Notes: generated by a model not told the origin, from the letters alone. DNA of 64,000 nt from Nymphaea colorata (GCF_008831285.2 NC_045146.1:20971289-21035288); one strand, 5' to 3'; counted from the first letter of the stretch, positions 49,234-61,120 are shown. A program made the numbers and translations.

Positions 49234-49539
49234 CTGCATTCAAATTTGGGGTAGCATCAGTGTCAAACAATATGACTAGCATTTCGAGTTTAAATGCATT
49301 ACTTCCAAAATGGAAAGGGGAAAAGCTCAGGAGCATACCTGTAGACTGTAGTTACTCTCTTCTTCCGTCCACTTGTAGTTACCGCCCCTTGGCCAGGCAC
49401 GGGACCATGTTATTTGGCAGACCATTTACAATTTTTTCATTTCCATAATATCAATAAGATATCAGTCTGATGGATTGCACGTGTGTGGGAATCTTCAAGA
49501 ACAGAAAAAAAGATGGAAGGGCACACACTGCGACGGTGA

Positions 49540-49850
49540 GGAGGATCTGCCAGTGAAGATGCAATAGATTTTCAGGATGAGAAAGAGAAAGGGCGAGGGG
49601 GCGGAGACGGAGGAGAAGGATAGAAAGAGAAAGGGCTAGGGCAGCGACCGGGTGGAGACGAAGAGAAGGGGCAGCTCGGGGCGGAGACAGAGAAGAAGGG
49701 GCAGAGACGGGGGCGGAGATGGAGGAGAAGGGGAAGCTGGGGAGGAGACAGACAGAAGAGAATGAGCAGGTCGGGCGGAGACGAAGGAGAAGGAGAGAGG
49801 GAAAGAAAGAGAAAGGGCGAGGCAAGAGGAGCTCGGGGTCGGGGAGTCCG
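49540..49850 (+). repeat. Polypurine tract with GGGGCGGAGACGGAGGAGAAGG-like units
   Basis: Roughly 300 bases are almost entirely A/G on the plus strand. They are built from irregular repeats of GGGCGGAGACGGAG and GAGAAGGGG words. Open frames across it are compositional. Confidence 0.85.
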
Positions 49851-50535
49851 CGTTCCTCGATGTGTTGTTCCGTGGTAAACGACGGAACGCGTAGGAACGT
49901 CTCTCCTATTTATACCCTTTGTTCTCTGTCCGTTCTGTCTTTACTGTTCTCTGTCCGACGTTTGTGTCAATTTTGTCAAAACAGAACGTGTCTCTTCTGT
50001 TCCGCCGTGTTCCAACACAATCAAACGACCATATTGTATAGGTGGACCTTTCTTGCCCAACCTATTGAGTTCAATCCAACGCTCGACGGATTGAATCTGC
50101 TTTACCTTTTGAATTCCATTTACCCAAAAAGTGTTTGCAGTCAAATTAATATGAAAATGCTGCCTTCCATACGGAGTAAGCAACAATGTTCTTTTTTAAG
50201 GCAAAAGAGAAAGATAAAAGCAAAACCCTGTAACCAAAGTTTGGTGGCAATCCTATCATTGAGAGATTGAGTGCTGCTTTCCCTTCAAACCATAAATCTC
50301 AGGGTGGGAACAAAACAAGGCTCCGCCACCGGAAAGTGTAGACAGCTGTGTAGCCTTGTATGATTTGAATATTAGCAGAACGAGATATCACCTGGATGGC
50401 AGTCTTGCTGTTACTGATGTGGTCATCTTCCCAGTGATTACAAGTACAATGTCCTTCATCCATAGAATATTCATATCGTGCTTAGATGTTTCAACCCACA
50501 AACATAGATGTTCCCAGCACTATCCCTTCCCCTTC

Positions 50536-50543
50536 TATAAATA
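50536..50543 (+). promoter_or_regulatory. TATA box of the MiAMP1-like locus
   Basis: TATAAATA lies 62-69 bp upstream of the ATG at 50605, correctly spaced for a short leader. Confidence 0.65.
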
Positions 50544-50604
50544 GATGAGCAAAGAAACTGATGGATCATCACCACAGTAGTCCACCATCAGACTTCAGCC
50601 CACC

Positions 50605-50936
50605 ATGGCCAGATCTTTCGCTTTGATCGCTGCCCTGATGGCAATGCTCGTGGTTGTTGAATTTGCGAGCATTGCCGATGCGAAACACAAGAGCTATCTG
50701 AGAGTGTAGAGGCGCCAGGGTGCCGCCGTCGTTCTGAGGAGCACTACAGGTGCGGCTCCCACAACCTCAGGTACAATGGCGGATTCACGTATGATTGCGA
50801 CGTGAAAGATGGCAGGCACTCGAAGATCGTAGTGTATAAACATCGTTACTGCCGTGGATATGGGCGCGTGTTGCCTCGCGAGGGGAAGAAGCGGTGCAGG
50901 CGATTCCCCTTCAAGAGTGTCTACATCGAGTGTTGA
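50605..50936 (+). pseudogene. MiAMP1-like antimicrobial peptide gene, frameshifted
   Basis: The ATG at 50605 opens a good secretory signal peptide (ARSFALIAALMAMLVVVEFA, then SIADA) but the frame ends at TAG 50707-50709. The mature domain continues in the +2 frame and ends at TGA 50934-50936. It shows the β-barrelin pattern of Macadamia MiAMP1: a Cys nine residues before RCG, a GGF/GGY turn, and C-terminal FKSVYIEC (PFGWKSIFIQC in MiAMP1). There are six Cys, but the second Cys of the usual CGC is Ser (CGS) and a new Cys appears after the GGF turn. Family members are secreted antifungal peptides. The net change is one base lost (or two gained) between the signal-cleavage region and ~50700. Promoter and splice-free structure are otherwise intact, so either a recent mutation or a sequencing error would explain it. 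Confidence 0.8.
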
Positions 50937-50949
50937 TTCATGCCTCGTG

Positions 50950-51410
50950 AACCCTTATTAGGCACAATTACCAGCTTCATTTACTGGTCATGGCTAATTA
51001 AATAAGTAAAGGAGATCAACTGTATCTCTTGTTGGTTTGTTTCTCGATTTTGTGAATGCAGTTCATCGACCTCTTGGGCACTCCATGGATATTTCATTTC
51101 GTGCTTTATGGGTTAGTTTGTTAAAGAAAACAGTTTGTAATTGTTTCATGAAACTATTACATACTATTGCCATTGCCGAAATAATCCTAAGTGTCTTTTC
51201 ATGTCCCCTGCACATTAATAGTGTTTTAATTTATACATTATTGTATGCAAGTAAACGTACTACCTACAGTTATGGTATGAATAATAAGAACTGATTGCTT
51301 TAAAATTATGTGTTTGCGCGCTACAATAAAACAGGGGCAGCCCTGGCACTAAAATGAGATCAGCTCTGGCGCACCCCGTTGAAAGCACCCTTGACATATT
51401 CTTCACCGAC
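50950..51410. other. 3' flank of the MiAMP1-like locus
   Basis: AT-rich sequence with AATAAG/AATAAT words after the stop that could serve as polyadenylation signals. No other feature recognised. Confidence 0.35.
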
Positions 51411-51419
51411 GTTTTGAAA

Positions 51420-51845
51420 CCTGACAAATGCCAAATCAATTACATTGCATGCCAAATTAATTGTAATATACTGCACAGGACTGGATAGAAGGACCATATC
51501 ATTCCATAAGAAGTAGAGATGAACCTTGAACATTAACAATATTGGGGGCACTCGTTGGAACTACAGCTGAAGATTTATCTGGTGATGCTTCAAAAGGACC
51601 AGAAACATTTTGTAATGCTTAAGAAGACTTCTCCCAACAGATCTTGTATATCATATTTGTCAGGAAAGCTTGCTAGGGTGCTGAGTAAATGAAATAAAAG
51701 ATCCTGATCCTTCGCCTGGTCAGCAGAACTAACTGTAAAAACAAGCACGCGCCGCAATTTACATTTGTTCCCTGTGGATTCATGTATCTCAGGAAAACCA
51801 CCACCATGGGATGAAAATTTTCTTTGAATTCTAGCTAGCTGCAAA
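51420..51845 (-). other. Exon-like sequence of unknown product
   Basis: After an acceptor-like TTTGCAG at ~51841 the minus strand codes LARIQRKFSSHGGGFPEIHE, then VLVFTVSSADQAKDQDLLFH and LLSTLASFPDKYDIQDLLGE. A second open stretch in another frame follows (NVSGPFEASPDKSSAVVPTS, ending before GTTCATC). The amino-acid texture looks coding, and the frame change between the parts suggests a decayed gene. I do not recognise the family. Confidence 0.3.
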
Positions 51846-51859
51846 CATTATGTCAAATC

Positions 51860-54650
51860 TCAACTTATAGAATGTTCTCCTGCCTCGGACTTCAAACTTG
51901 ATACGAAATGCTCGTGAATGCATAAAAAGGAAAAAAGAAAATCTCAATTCAACCTCATCTGATATTTTGTGCTCCACACATCTAAGGTACATTAGGCACT
52001 TCATCAACTAGGAAAAGAAGCAAAAATTGATGTTGAACCCAACAGTCGATCTAGATGTTTGTCTAGCTCGTATACATAGCTCCAGATTCCAAATTTTTGT
52101 ACATTACATACATGCCCAATTGTTGATGATGAAGGGGAAAGAGGGAGACGAAAAAACAAAAGGTAAGATTATTGCATCTGAGACTAAATTTGACTACATC
52201 AAGCCTGTTTTCTGTTGAAAAAACAGCATGAACCATGGCTATGATGTATTGGTAAATCAATATATCAAGTTCACAACGATTTACCATTCTAGAAGATCGA
52301 CTAGTTACCATACCATTAATTTTTAGCATTTCTAAGAAGACAAACCTTTATGAAGTTTAAAACTCAGTTGTGCTTTTGCCATGCTCTATTCAAGTCTGCA
52401 AGAACTCCCCTGCAGTTAACTGTGAAGTATCTGATTGTAGGAGGCCTATCGAGAGCATGCAATGGCTACGTTTAATCCACGGAGAGTACTCAGCTTTAAA
52501 AACCACAAGGCCTTTGTGCAATCAGAGGAAATCTAGGCTTGTGATTATCTATTGTTACCAGCATTTGTGGCTTTTTCATCCATTTTTCCTTAAATCTTCA
52601 ATTTTTTGCTTTTATATTTTCATAACATTGAGAAATATCCATCTCAAACACGCCTTTGGAACTGAATCATGCCTTTGGAACTAGAGTACCCATAAACACC
52701 TCTGCGGATTTCTCTAATTAGAAATATGTGTGATTAGCTTTTCACAAATTATTGAAACTGAACTCAATAGAAAACTTGATTTAATTGTCGACGTCTTGTG
52801 ATCCACAAAGTGGGTGACTTTGATAAGCTGCTACTCACTTTGATAAGCTGCTACTCCTTGACCGCATCTGATCCATGGATTGATTGTCCCGATCTAGTAA
52901 ACCCACACCGCCCGCGTCCTCTGAAGCACTGTGTTATGGATTGAAATAACAAAGATCCTTTGCAACTTCTCTTACCCACTCCAAATGGCCAGCATGAAGT
53001 CGTTATAATATTTATTACAACCAAAATAGTGATATTTATGAGAGATTCTACATCATTATTTGGAAAACATCCAAACCAACATAGCACACAGAAGATCCAT
53101 TTATTGTCTGTCACACATTTGGGCATCTCTTCTTTTTGGTCAATTTCCATCGTCAGTTTATTTAACGCAATAGAGACCGTGAGAGAAGGACATGGTCACC
53201 TGTTGAATCAAATGACGCATTTGGTACTCTCACCCAGACTCACCACATCAAACGCGTCGTTGTATACGCACTTTTTTTGAAAGACTTTAAGCTCTGACCT
53301 AAGTTGCGGAGTAACATTTGTGGAGGATGGTTGAAGTCTGAAGATATTGCATTGAGCCAATAGACGAGAGGAGTCCAACACAGACTCTTAGCTGCTTTCT
53401 TAGGATTTTTTTATGCTCTTTGATGTTTAAACCCCTTATGTTTTTAGTTTATTCATGAATAATAGAGCAAGTTTAATTTGCACATCATTCTTATTATAAA
53501 TCGCTGTCCCTGTCTTCGGCCCATGCTCGACCTCGTGGGAGTTTGGTTTTTAAATTGTGAACATATCTGCGAGTGTTTCATTACAAAATTTCATTTTTAA
53601 AAGCCTTAACGATAAGGTTACACCCAATCTTAGACACCTTTATTATTGTTTTTCACTTTATTTTAGTTAGTAAATATAGGTTTAAATCAGTCAATCTCCA
53701 AGTTTTCTCCTAATATTAGTCCTGATTCACTTTTTTTTCCTTAGCATGTTCGGGTGCAGTTCATCAACATATTTTGGAAAATGGGAAAAAGATGGGCAAG
53801 TTTTATTATGACAAACTTAGATGGTATGAACTTACCAAGCAGTCTGGAGGAAACATGCCTAACTTGAAATAAGCGATGCGTCTGGGCTCTCAAACCCCAC
53901 CATTTGGCTGTTTTAGGCACAAATGGAGCTACTCTATCGTCGGCCAGCTCAATGAGCTTCATCTGTGTTTGACCTGATTTAAAACAATAAGTAAACACAA
54001 AAGGTTTGTTTAACAACAAATAAAATGGGAAAGATTAGCACCCCCAACAAATAAGCCAATGGCAAACGCATGTCCGGGGGAAAACAATTTTCGTAAGCTA
54101 ACCAGTCTACACGCTACAGAAGCCACGTTTTGACCACAGAGGACGGGTAAAGTTAACTTTTAAATCAAATAACGACCGCGAATCGTAAATTAAATCTGCT
54201 TTACGTTTTTCACTCTCTTCTCAGCCCCTCTTGAAAAGGTGGTCTTCCAGAAAAAGGTGCCATTGGAACAGAGATTGGAGGAAGTTGCAGAACGTTTTGC
54301 ATTTGGCTCTCTTTCTCTCTCTCTCTTTTGGCAAAGGGTGTGTAGTGTAGCTGGTTGGGCCTACGGTGCATGAGCAACACTTGTTGGGTTCAATTCCTAT
54401 AGAAACTAACTACCTTTCAAATGGCATTGAAGAGTTGGGCTGAGAGGTTGCGTTAAACAGCTCAAGTGATGAGAGTTGTGGTTGTATGTCACATCATGGC
54501 CTGTGGAGGTACTGGATATTCACAGCATGGCCTGTGGATGATATTATTTAGAGGCAGCCATCTCTTGATGTTCGACAATTAGAGTTTGGAATTTTAGTTG
54601 GTCACCGGATGGAGTTTTCCATTTTACTAGCTACAAAATAGGCACAGAAT
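51860..54650. other. Intergenic sequence, nothing recognised
   Basis: No recognisable gene. A 23-bp tandem repeat (CTTTGATAAGCTGCTACTC) occurs at ~52817-52856. The last exon of the RRM gene would be expected here on the minus strand but was not found. Confidence 0.4.
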
Positions 54651-54688
54651 ATCTATTATTTTGAAACCGTAGAATTGAGATACGTTAC

Positions 54689-57520
54689 CACTCCGTCTGA
54701 AGCTTTTGCAGCCTCAAGCACCTCGGCAGATGAAAAAGACAGAAAACCATATACACTATTTTTCCCCAATTTGCGATCGTACAGTATTCTGGCACTAACT
54801 ACAGTTCCATATTGACTAAAGTGCTCCTTCAAGTGCTTAGGTCTCACCGACCATGCAAGATTGCCAACATAGAGCTTATGAGGACTCTCAAGGATAAAGT
54901 TCTGTTTAGGAGGTTCTTTTGTTCTGGGAGAAGTAGGAGGAGCATTCTCACACATAGATCTCGACCACCAAGATCCTAGTACAGCATCATGGAAAGAAAT
55001 CAATTAGAAAAACAAGAAAATACACCTAAGGTTCATCTCAAGCTTACAATTTCATGACTCACAGTCCTATCCAATGCAGAAAGTGCAGCTTTAGCCTCGT
55101 CTCTTCAACTCATTGTAACATAACCAGATCCTCTACTTTTGCCAGACTCAGCATTTCGAGAAACCTGCAATGGTGAGCAAATCAAATATAAAATTTCTAA
55201 GTACTGAAACTTGGAAGTGCATGAAGAAGTGTCAAGCTTCATTCCCCATCAAACTTCATACTTTTTTTAAGTCAATAGATTAAATAAGCGAAATTGTTTA
55301 AATATAATGACAAACATAAGGTTGGTAACAACTAACAACATAAGCAACATCATGAATGCATAAACAGGACATTTTTTTTTTTAAAAAAAAAAACTAATTG
55401 TCCACTAGTTTGAATCTATTTGAGCTAAAATAAGTTTCCTGTTTTATCAGAAACCTTTTAGCTAAAGAAAGAAAGGCATCCTGCTTCCAGTAAACTAACC
55501 AACTAATCTAGCTAAAAAATGACATGATCCTTAACTATATTATCAAAAGAAGCTCATCAAATCATTAGATGATCAAAAGTAAAGTAGTTCTAATTAATTT
55601 GAAAATGCAAATAAAGTAAAGCTACCAAGAATGAAGCCATCCTCCTGAGAAAACCCCAGAATTTCATCTGCTCGTACTTAGGACAGATGATCTAGTTCTC
55701 AAAGTTGTTCGGCATCAGCCTTTGGTTAGTCTGGAAACTAGTTCTCAACTTATTATGGACATTTTGGTGTATTCTGAGCCAGTATTATCTTTCAAATATC
55801 AAACCAGTGATCATGAGTCATTGCAACAGCTATTTCATATTTACGATACTTATTTGTAGCTAGAACCTATATCGTTTTCCTGCTATTCTACAATGGTAGG
55901 AGGCTAACAAAACTTGTTTTTAGGTGCTTCACAGGCATGACGGAACAACTTTATCTTCAATTTCATTGTTGCCATGGAAATGAAAGAAAGTATGCAATCT
56001 AATACTGCACTTTTCTAAATATCACAGTATTGCAAAAGATACATGCTGGGTATTCAAGTTCTGACCTCCTTTAGATTGAAATCATAATCCGATACCCCTA
56101 GGCAGGTGGATGGATCTCTTGCTGGCAAAGCACATGACTTCATGTGGCAGGATGTGGGTTCCAGCATTATATCCTTGAATCTATGTCGCATGGGCAACGG
56201 AAAGAAGGGTGTTGCACGGCTGGACAATGGTGCACGTTGTGACCATGGCAAAATATATGTTGGTTTTACTAGTTTAATGTATTCAATGAAAATTATATGT
56301 ACATATACAATAAAAAAAATTTGAACTAACAGGTTACTACGTAAACTTATTTAAGTAAGAAAATTGATCAGTAACCAAGAAATAAGATACCATTTCTGAA
56401 GAAAACAAAGCTACTAGACCAGATCAGGAAGGTACTCGTGAAGCAACTATTAAAGGTACTAATTTTTAATGTAAGTCCTATATTTTTTTTTACTGATTAA
56501 TACAATATTGCAGCTATTTAAACATGTAGAATCTAGTTGATGAAAAGTAAGAAATAAAATATTTAATTTTTGAAAAAAATGACTAGATTACTGGTATTAT
56601 TCTAGCCTTAAAACCCGTCAGATCACCTTAGCTTTCGTCTAACTGAATGATATGCCCACTGTGCTCCAAATATTAGAAACCGTTAGTCTTATTGATCAAA
56701 CTGAAGACAAAGTTAGTAATTATTAATAATAACAACAATTATAACAACACTAAAAAACCACAAAAAAGAAAGTTCCAGAAAATTAAACCAAAAGCTTGAC
56801 GGTCTCATTTCAACATTTCTTGCACTAATTAAGCATTTAATCACAAAATTGGCCAACAGAAGGCCATAAAACAAGTCGATCAAGATTCTACAGCATTTTC
56901 CTGCATTGCCTTAGATGCATTTCTAGTACATATGAACTCTTGAGATTCATCCTAAACACCTTGGAAGAAAATCAAGAGGCAAGAAATCACCTACAAAGTA
57001 ATTTGGGTATTCTCTCAGTGTTCCTTCACTCGCGTACCTCTAACAATAAGCATTATAAAAGGAAAAGGAAAAGGAAGAACCAACATACCTCTACCGATAG
57101 CACCGACCCATATGGCTTGAACAATTCCGATAACTCAGCAACGTCAGTACTTTCAGGGAGATTGCAGACATAGAGTTTAAATGGTCGAGATTCTCTTGGT
57201 AATGCCTCCTCCACGTCCTCTGGCATCGATTCCTCAGGCTCCAATGTTTCCACCGTCGATTTCTCCTCAACGACAGCTAGAATCTTGGACAGCCTCTTAA
57301 TATTAATGACGGGAAACACATTAAGGGAGTACTGAGACCCTGAAGAAGCGGACTGCCGGGCTGAGGATGCGAAGATGGTCAGCGGAAGAGAGGGGCAAGA
57401 GGAAGATGACAACCTAAGGAAACCACGAGATGATGGGGAGGGGTAGAGGGAATGGCTTCTAGTTGTTTGGAAGGGGCAGAAAGAGGAGAAGCAAGAGGAT
57501 GCTGCCATGGCAGAAGGCAC
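54689..57520 (-). pseudogene. Chloroplast RNP-like protein with two RRMs, stop and frameshift (At1g01080-like)
   Basis: Exon 1 (57089-57520) codes a Ser-rich, transit-like N-terminus and the start of RRM1 (FKLYVCNLPESTDVAELSEL, FKPYGSVLSVE), ending at GAG|GTATGT. Exon 2 (55063-55164) continues RRM1 (VSRNAESGKSRGSGYVTM) but has an in-frame TGA after VTMS, then RDEAKAALSALDRT|GTGAGT. Exon 3 (about 54689-54975) starts DLGGRDLCVRM and then loses frame. RRM2 (HKLYVGNLAWSVRPKHLKEH; YGFLSFSSAEVLEAA) is intact in another frame and ends at a donor-like site. No last exon was found. The intron phases and block order match the Arabidopsis At1g01080 type. Chloroplast RNPs bind plastid transcripts for editing and stability. 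Two independent lesions plus a missing 3' end point to a pseudogene. Confidence 0.85.
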
Positions 57521-57639
57521 TTGAGGAGACCGTCTCCGACTGCGGGCGAAATGCCGCGGGAGAGAAAAGGAAGGGAGCGGAGGAGGAACCGGATAGAGTG
57601 CGGTGGGGCCTTTCTGAAATTAGTTCTTTATGGACCGTT

Positions 57640-57850
57640 TGATGGTCTGGAAATATATTTCTAGAAATATAGGAAATGGAAAAATGGAATAGGAAAAATC
57701 TTTCTGATTCCCATTTTGATGTGTGTGTGATAACTGAGAAATATATTTCTAGAAATATATTTCTGTGTTTGATGATAAAGAAAGATTCTTTCTCAGTTTG
57801 ATATAAAAAACATATTTCCAGATACATACTTGTGGGCTGCAACTCCTGCA
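57640..57850. repeat. Palindromic AT-rich repeat
   Basis: A perfect 26-bp palindrome centred on TTTCTAGAAA lies at 57738-57763, and a related block (GGAAATATATTTCTAGAAAT) at ~57649-57668. A TTTGATG word precedes one block and follows the other. This looks like the core of a small inverted-repeat element in the promoter side of the RRM pseudogene. Confidence 0.65.
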
Positions 57851-57999
57851 GAGCGTGTGAAGTGATCCTATCTGATCCGTTGGGCATTAATAAGACAGTG
57901 AACTTGATATGAGCAACGAGATCTCCTGCAACATTGCAATTAATATTGTCAATGCAACATCGGTACGGCAGCTTTTGGAGTAAACTGCTCATCTGCAAA

Positions 58000-58640
58000 C
58001 ATTAAAAAGAGGACTTATATATATATATATATCTTGTTAAAGACTTCCATAAGGCCTATAGCTCACAGATTGTAGTGCATACGCTGATTGTGGTTCCAAA
58101 GTAGCAGTAGATAAGAGAGAATCTTTTATGCATTCAAACGTGGAGCTATGGCAAATATGATTGCAGGCAAAGGGTAGGGCCACTGAAGATGATTGATCAT
58201 TCCCTTTTGCAAATTTTTGAACGAAGAAGACAAATCTCAGCAGGAAAAAGGAGCAAAGGAGCCATGGTCGAGCATGCTGTTCATAAGCAGGCACCATTCT
58301 TCTTTTGCTCTTTACCTTTGCTTGCAAGACCCACCAAATTAACTTGAAGAAATGAGATATTTGGTCCTTCTGCACACCATTTTTTTTGCATTGAGGATGA
58401 AAAAAAACATGATCTTGGATGCTGAGAAAGAAAATCCCATGTTTAATAAGGGAAGATAATGACTGTTTCTTAGGTATATATTCTGCTAAACACGATGATT
58501 TGAAAGAAAATCCCATATCTGAGTTGTGAAATTTGTCAACTTTAACAATTTTCTTTAATATTCAATTATCTGTGCAGGCCAAGGAACATGAAGGCACATA
58601 ACTGTATTTTATCTTCAGGCCCGCGCAAACTAGAATTTTA
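58000..58640. other. Intergenic sequence, nothing recognised
   Basis: Short (TA)n tract at 58018-58032. No recognisable gene. Confidence 0.4.
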
Positions 58641-58651
58641 TATTGAAGGGG

Positions 58652-59179
58652 ATGACAGAAAAGCAGCATTCAATGCTAACCCAAAGAAGAATGGTCTGTA
58701 GAAGGCCACAAGCCCACAGCTATCCACCTAATTCCCCTGCATCTTCATTTCTGCAATTGGAACTTGCAGCTACGAAGATTGTGTCATGTAATTTACAACG
58801 ACTAACTGTACTTTACAGCATATATGTGAAAAGAAAGGGTTTCACAAGCCCACAGCTATCCCAAAAAAGAATGCAGCATATACGAAGCAGAAAAAACAGT
58901 TATGCTGTAAAGAAGAATGCAGCATATTACAAATGTGTAGTTTCACAAGCCCACAGCATATACGAAGAACAGTTACACAGAATAGCAGCATTCAATGCTA
59001 ACCCAAAGAAGAATGGTCCGTAGAAGGACAGTTAGACAGAAAAGCAGCATTCAATGCTAACCCAAAGAAGAATGGTCTGTAGAAGGCCACAAGCCCACAG
59101 CTATCCACCTAATTCCCCTGCATCTTCATTTCTGCAATTGGAACTTGCAGCTACCAAGACTGTGTCATGTAATTTACAA
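58652..59179. repeat. Nested direct repeats (145-bp unit plus partial copies)
   Basis: A block starting GACAGAAAAGCAGCATTCAA is present at ~58654-58798 and again, nearly identical, 381 bp later (to 59179). A third partial copy (AGCAGCATTCAATGCTAACC) is at ~58984-59026. ACAAGCCCACAGC words recur in between. Confidence 0.9.
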
Positions 59180-59199
59180 ACGAAAATAAATTGAGAACT

Positions 59200-60570
59200 G
59201 CACACATGCAGTACAAGTGTGTAGTTAGCAATACTAAAACCAATAAAAGGAAAAAAAAAATCCACACAATAGACATTGAGTTGGGGCTTTTAGATCCCCA
59301 AAGACTAATGCATCAAGCAAATTCACTGTCTCGGAGAACAAAATCAATCCCAAGACTTTGAAGAACCAAATACCAAGAAAAATTTCATCTTCATAACACT
59401 GATCCTATGGTTCCTTCTTAACTTGAAAAAACTACAAGAAAGAAGGGTCGTGTTTCCGGGCAAACCTTCCTATGCTGGAGAAACACCAGCACGAAGCAGG
59501 AGGAGCAGGGGAGGGGAAAGCGATCGTCTGAGCTGTTCTTCTCCGTCTCTCAATCGACCCGACTGCTTCAACGACAGCAAAATCAGGCACTCCACAAAAC
59601 CAATGTCCCATTCCGCGTCATACAAGCAAAGATCTTCAGGTTCTACCCCACACACGAGGGAGGGGGGAAGGAAGGAGAGAGAGCCAGAGAGAGAGAGGGA
59701 GACCAGCAGGATCATTCGAGTGGGGAAGGTTAGCGGCAGCATGAAGAAGGCTGCGGCTTCAAGGCGCGTAAGGACGAAGAGGGCTGCGGCTGCGAGAGAC
59801 GAGTGAGCGAAGAGGCAATACGCGATCAAATCAGCCTCAACGGTCGAAAATTTCTTTCCGCCTGAACAGTGTGGATTTCCAGCGTAACAAACGGCCCCTT
59901 AGAGCCGCCCGATTCGAAATCCAATGGTTTTTAGATATAAGGACGTGAGACCAACCTTTCTTGATCGTCGTTGAAGCCTTACAGCTATCTTTATGAGACG
60001 TGACTTACAAAGAAAGAGCTGCTTTCAAACTTAAGTGAATCAAATTTGTCTTTTCAATTGAAAACTTTACATGGATTAAACTACAACCATGCAATACTCT
60101 GATTTTTCCCCCAATTTTTCCTTTCAAGTTTTTTTTTTTTTTTTTTTTTGCTTGGGCAGAAGCTTTCTTCCAACCCACCAATCAAAGCTAGTATCTAAGT
60201 TTTTGGATGAACGTTTTGACAATAATGAAATGATGCCTCTCAGTACCTTCCAAAAGTCAATATTCCTCTAATTCTAATTCCTCCATTAATTTCTTCTTAA
60301 AGAGTCCAGTTCAATAGTGAAACTTGGGCTTCTCGGTTTCACTTGTCAACCATGGCCTGTCATATTTAATTCCTTCTTTTTTCATAGCACTGTCTTCAAC
60401 GTCAACACCAAGTTGCAAATAGACTTCTTTTTTATGGTCATGACTCTCTCCTATCATCTATTCCTTCTCTCCCTCGAGCTTTCTCCATGGAGACAGGTTC
60501 CTTTTTGTGCTTTTTGTTGGGAGATTTCTCTCTTACATACACAAAACGAATATGCTCTAAACAGGATTAT
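59200..60570. other. GC-rich island and flank, no gene assigned
   Basis: Bases 59420-59830 are relatively GC-rich and hold overlapping open frames on both strands (59423-59806 plus, 59470-59829 minus), neither recognisable. It could be the promoter/first exon of an unseen gene. A poly-T run lies at 60127-60149. Confidence 0.3.
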
Positions 60571-60575
60571 GTTCA

Positions 60576-60976
60576 TGTTAAATCATTGAATCAAAACCTT
60601 AACTGTAGCGGAAGCGTACCTGATTCCATCTGAACAGCACGAACGATAGATCGCAGTAGGATCTTCCAGGGTCTGTGCAGTACACGTGCGGTCTCTCTCA
60701 AATGGAAAAGAGACAACCTTAGAAAACGATCTTTCAAGCAACCATTGCATGACCCTAAGGACCACAACCCTTTTATATTGTGAGCAATTACGGATTCAAC
60801 CTACCAAAGAATCCATAATTGCATACAAGTATGTATATATCATAAAAATACCTGATACCATATTAAATGACGTAATATCCCAAAACGCAATCACTTAAGC
60901 AGATATTTACATTAAGACAACCATAATGTCTGAAATTCTTCATAGACATGTGCCGGCCCACCAAATGATTCTTACA
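60576..60976 (-). repeat. Putative Copia 3' LTR
   Basis: On the minus strand a purine tract AAAGTGAGAGAT is followed by TGTAAGAATC, about 200 bp later by a TATA box (CACAATATAAAAGG), and the segment ends GATTTAACA. It lies downstream, in the same orientation, of the Copia RNase H terminus at ~61380-61560. This is what a 3' LTR of that element should look like. No second LTR is available for comparison, so the edges are tentative. Confidence 0.4.
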
Positions 60977-61120
60977 ATCTCTCACTTTGGCCAAATATGT
61001 CTTTATATATTTATACATTACATAAAACTTTAGGAGTTCATAACTATTGTCTTATTAGACGTCATTTTCACCAATCTCGTCCATGACCATATCAATATAG
61101 AACCAAAACGGCTTTCGTTA

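Larger units (their letters stand above)
47705..50030. mobile_element. Possible inverted-repeat transposon carrying an ABCG fragment
   Basis: The left end GGTTGTTTGATTG and the right end CAATCAAACGACC are near-perfect inverted repeats. Similarity continues inward (GTCCATTGAGACAAGACGGACAGAACGTTC against GTTGGAACACGGCGGAACAGAAGAGACACGTTC), with TCTGTCC/CGTTTG subterminal words at both ends. The interior has no transposase that I can recognise. It contains a PDR gene scrap (49173-49233) and a long purine-rich tract. The ends resemble those of non-autonomous hAT-like elements. No target duplication was found, so the boundaries are provisional. It lies ~440 bp upstream of the TTG1 start. Confidence 0.45.

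Noticed and set aside
60855-60866. TGGTATCAGG on the minus strand as a tRNA-Met primer binding site
   Set aside because: It falls inside the proposed LTR upstream of its TATA box, matches only ten bases, and no gag follows. Reading it as a PBS would need a one-LTR tandem arrangement for which there is no other evidence.
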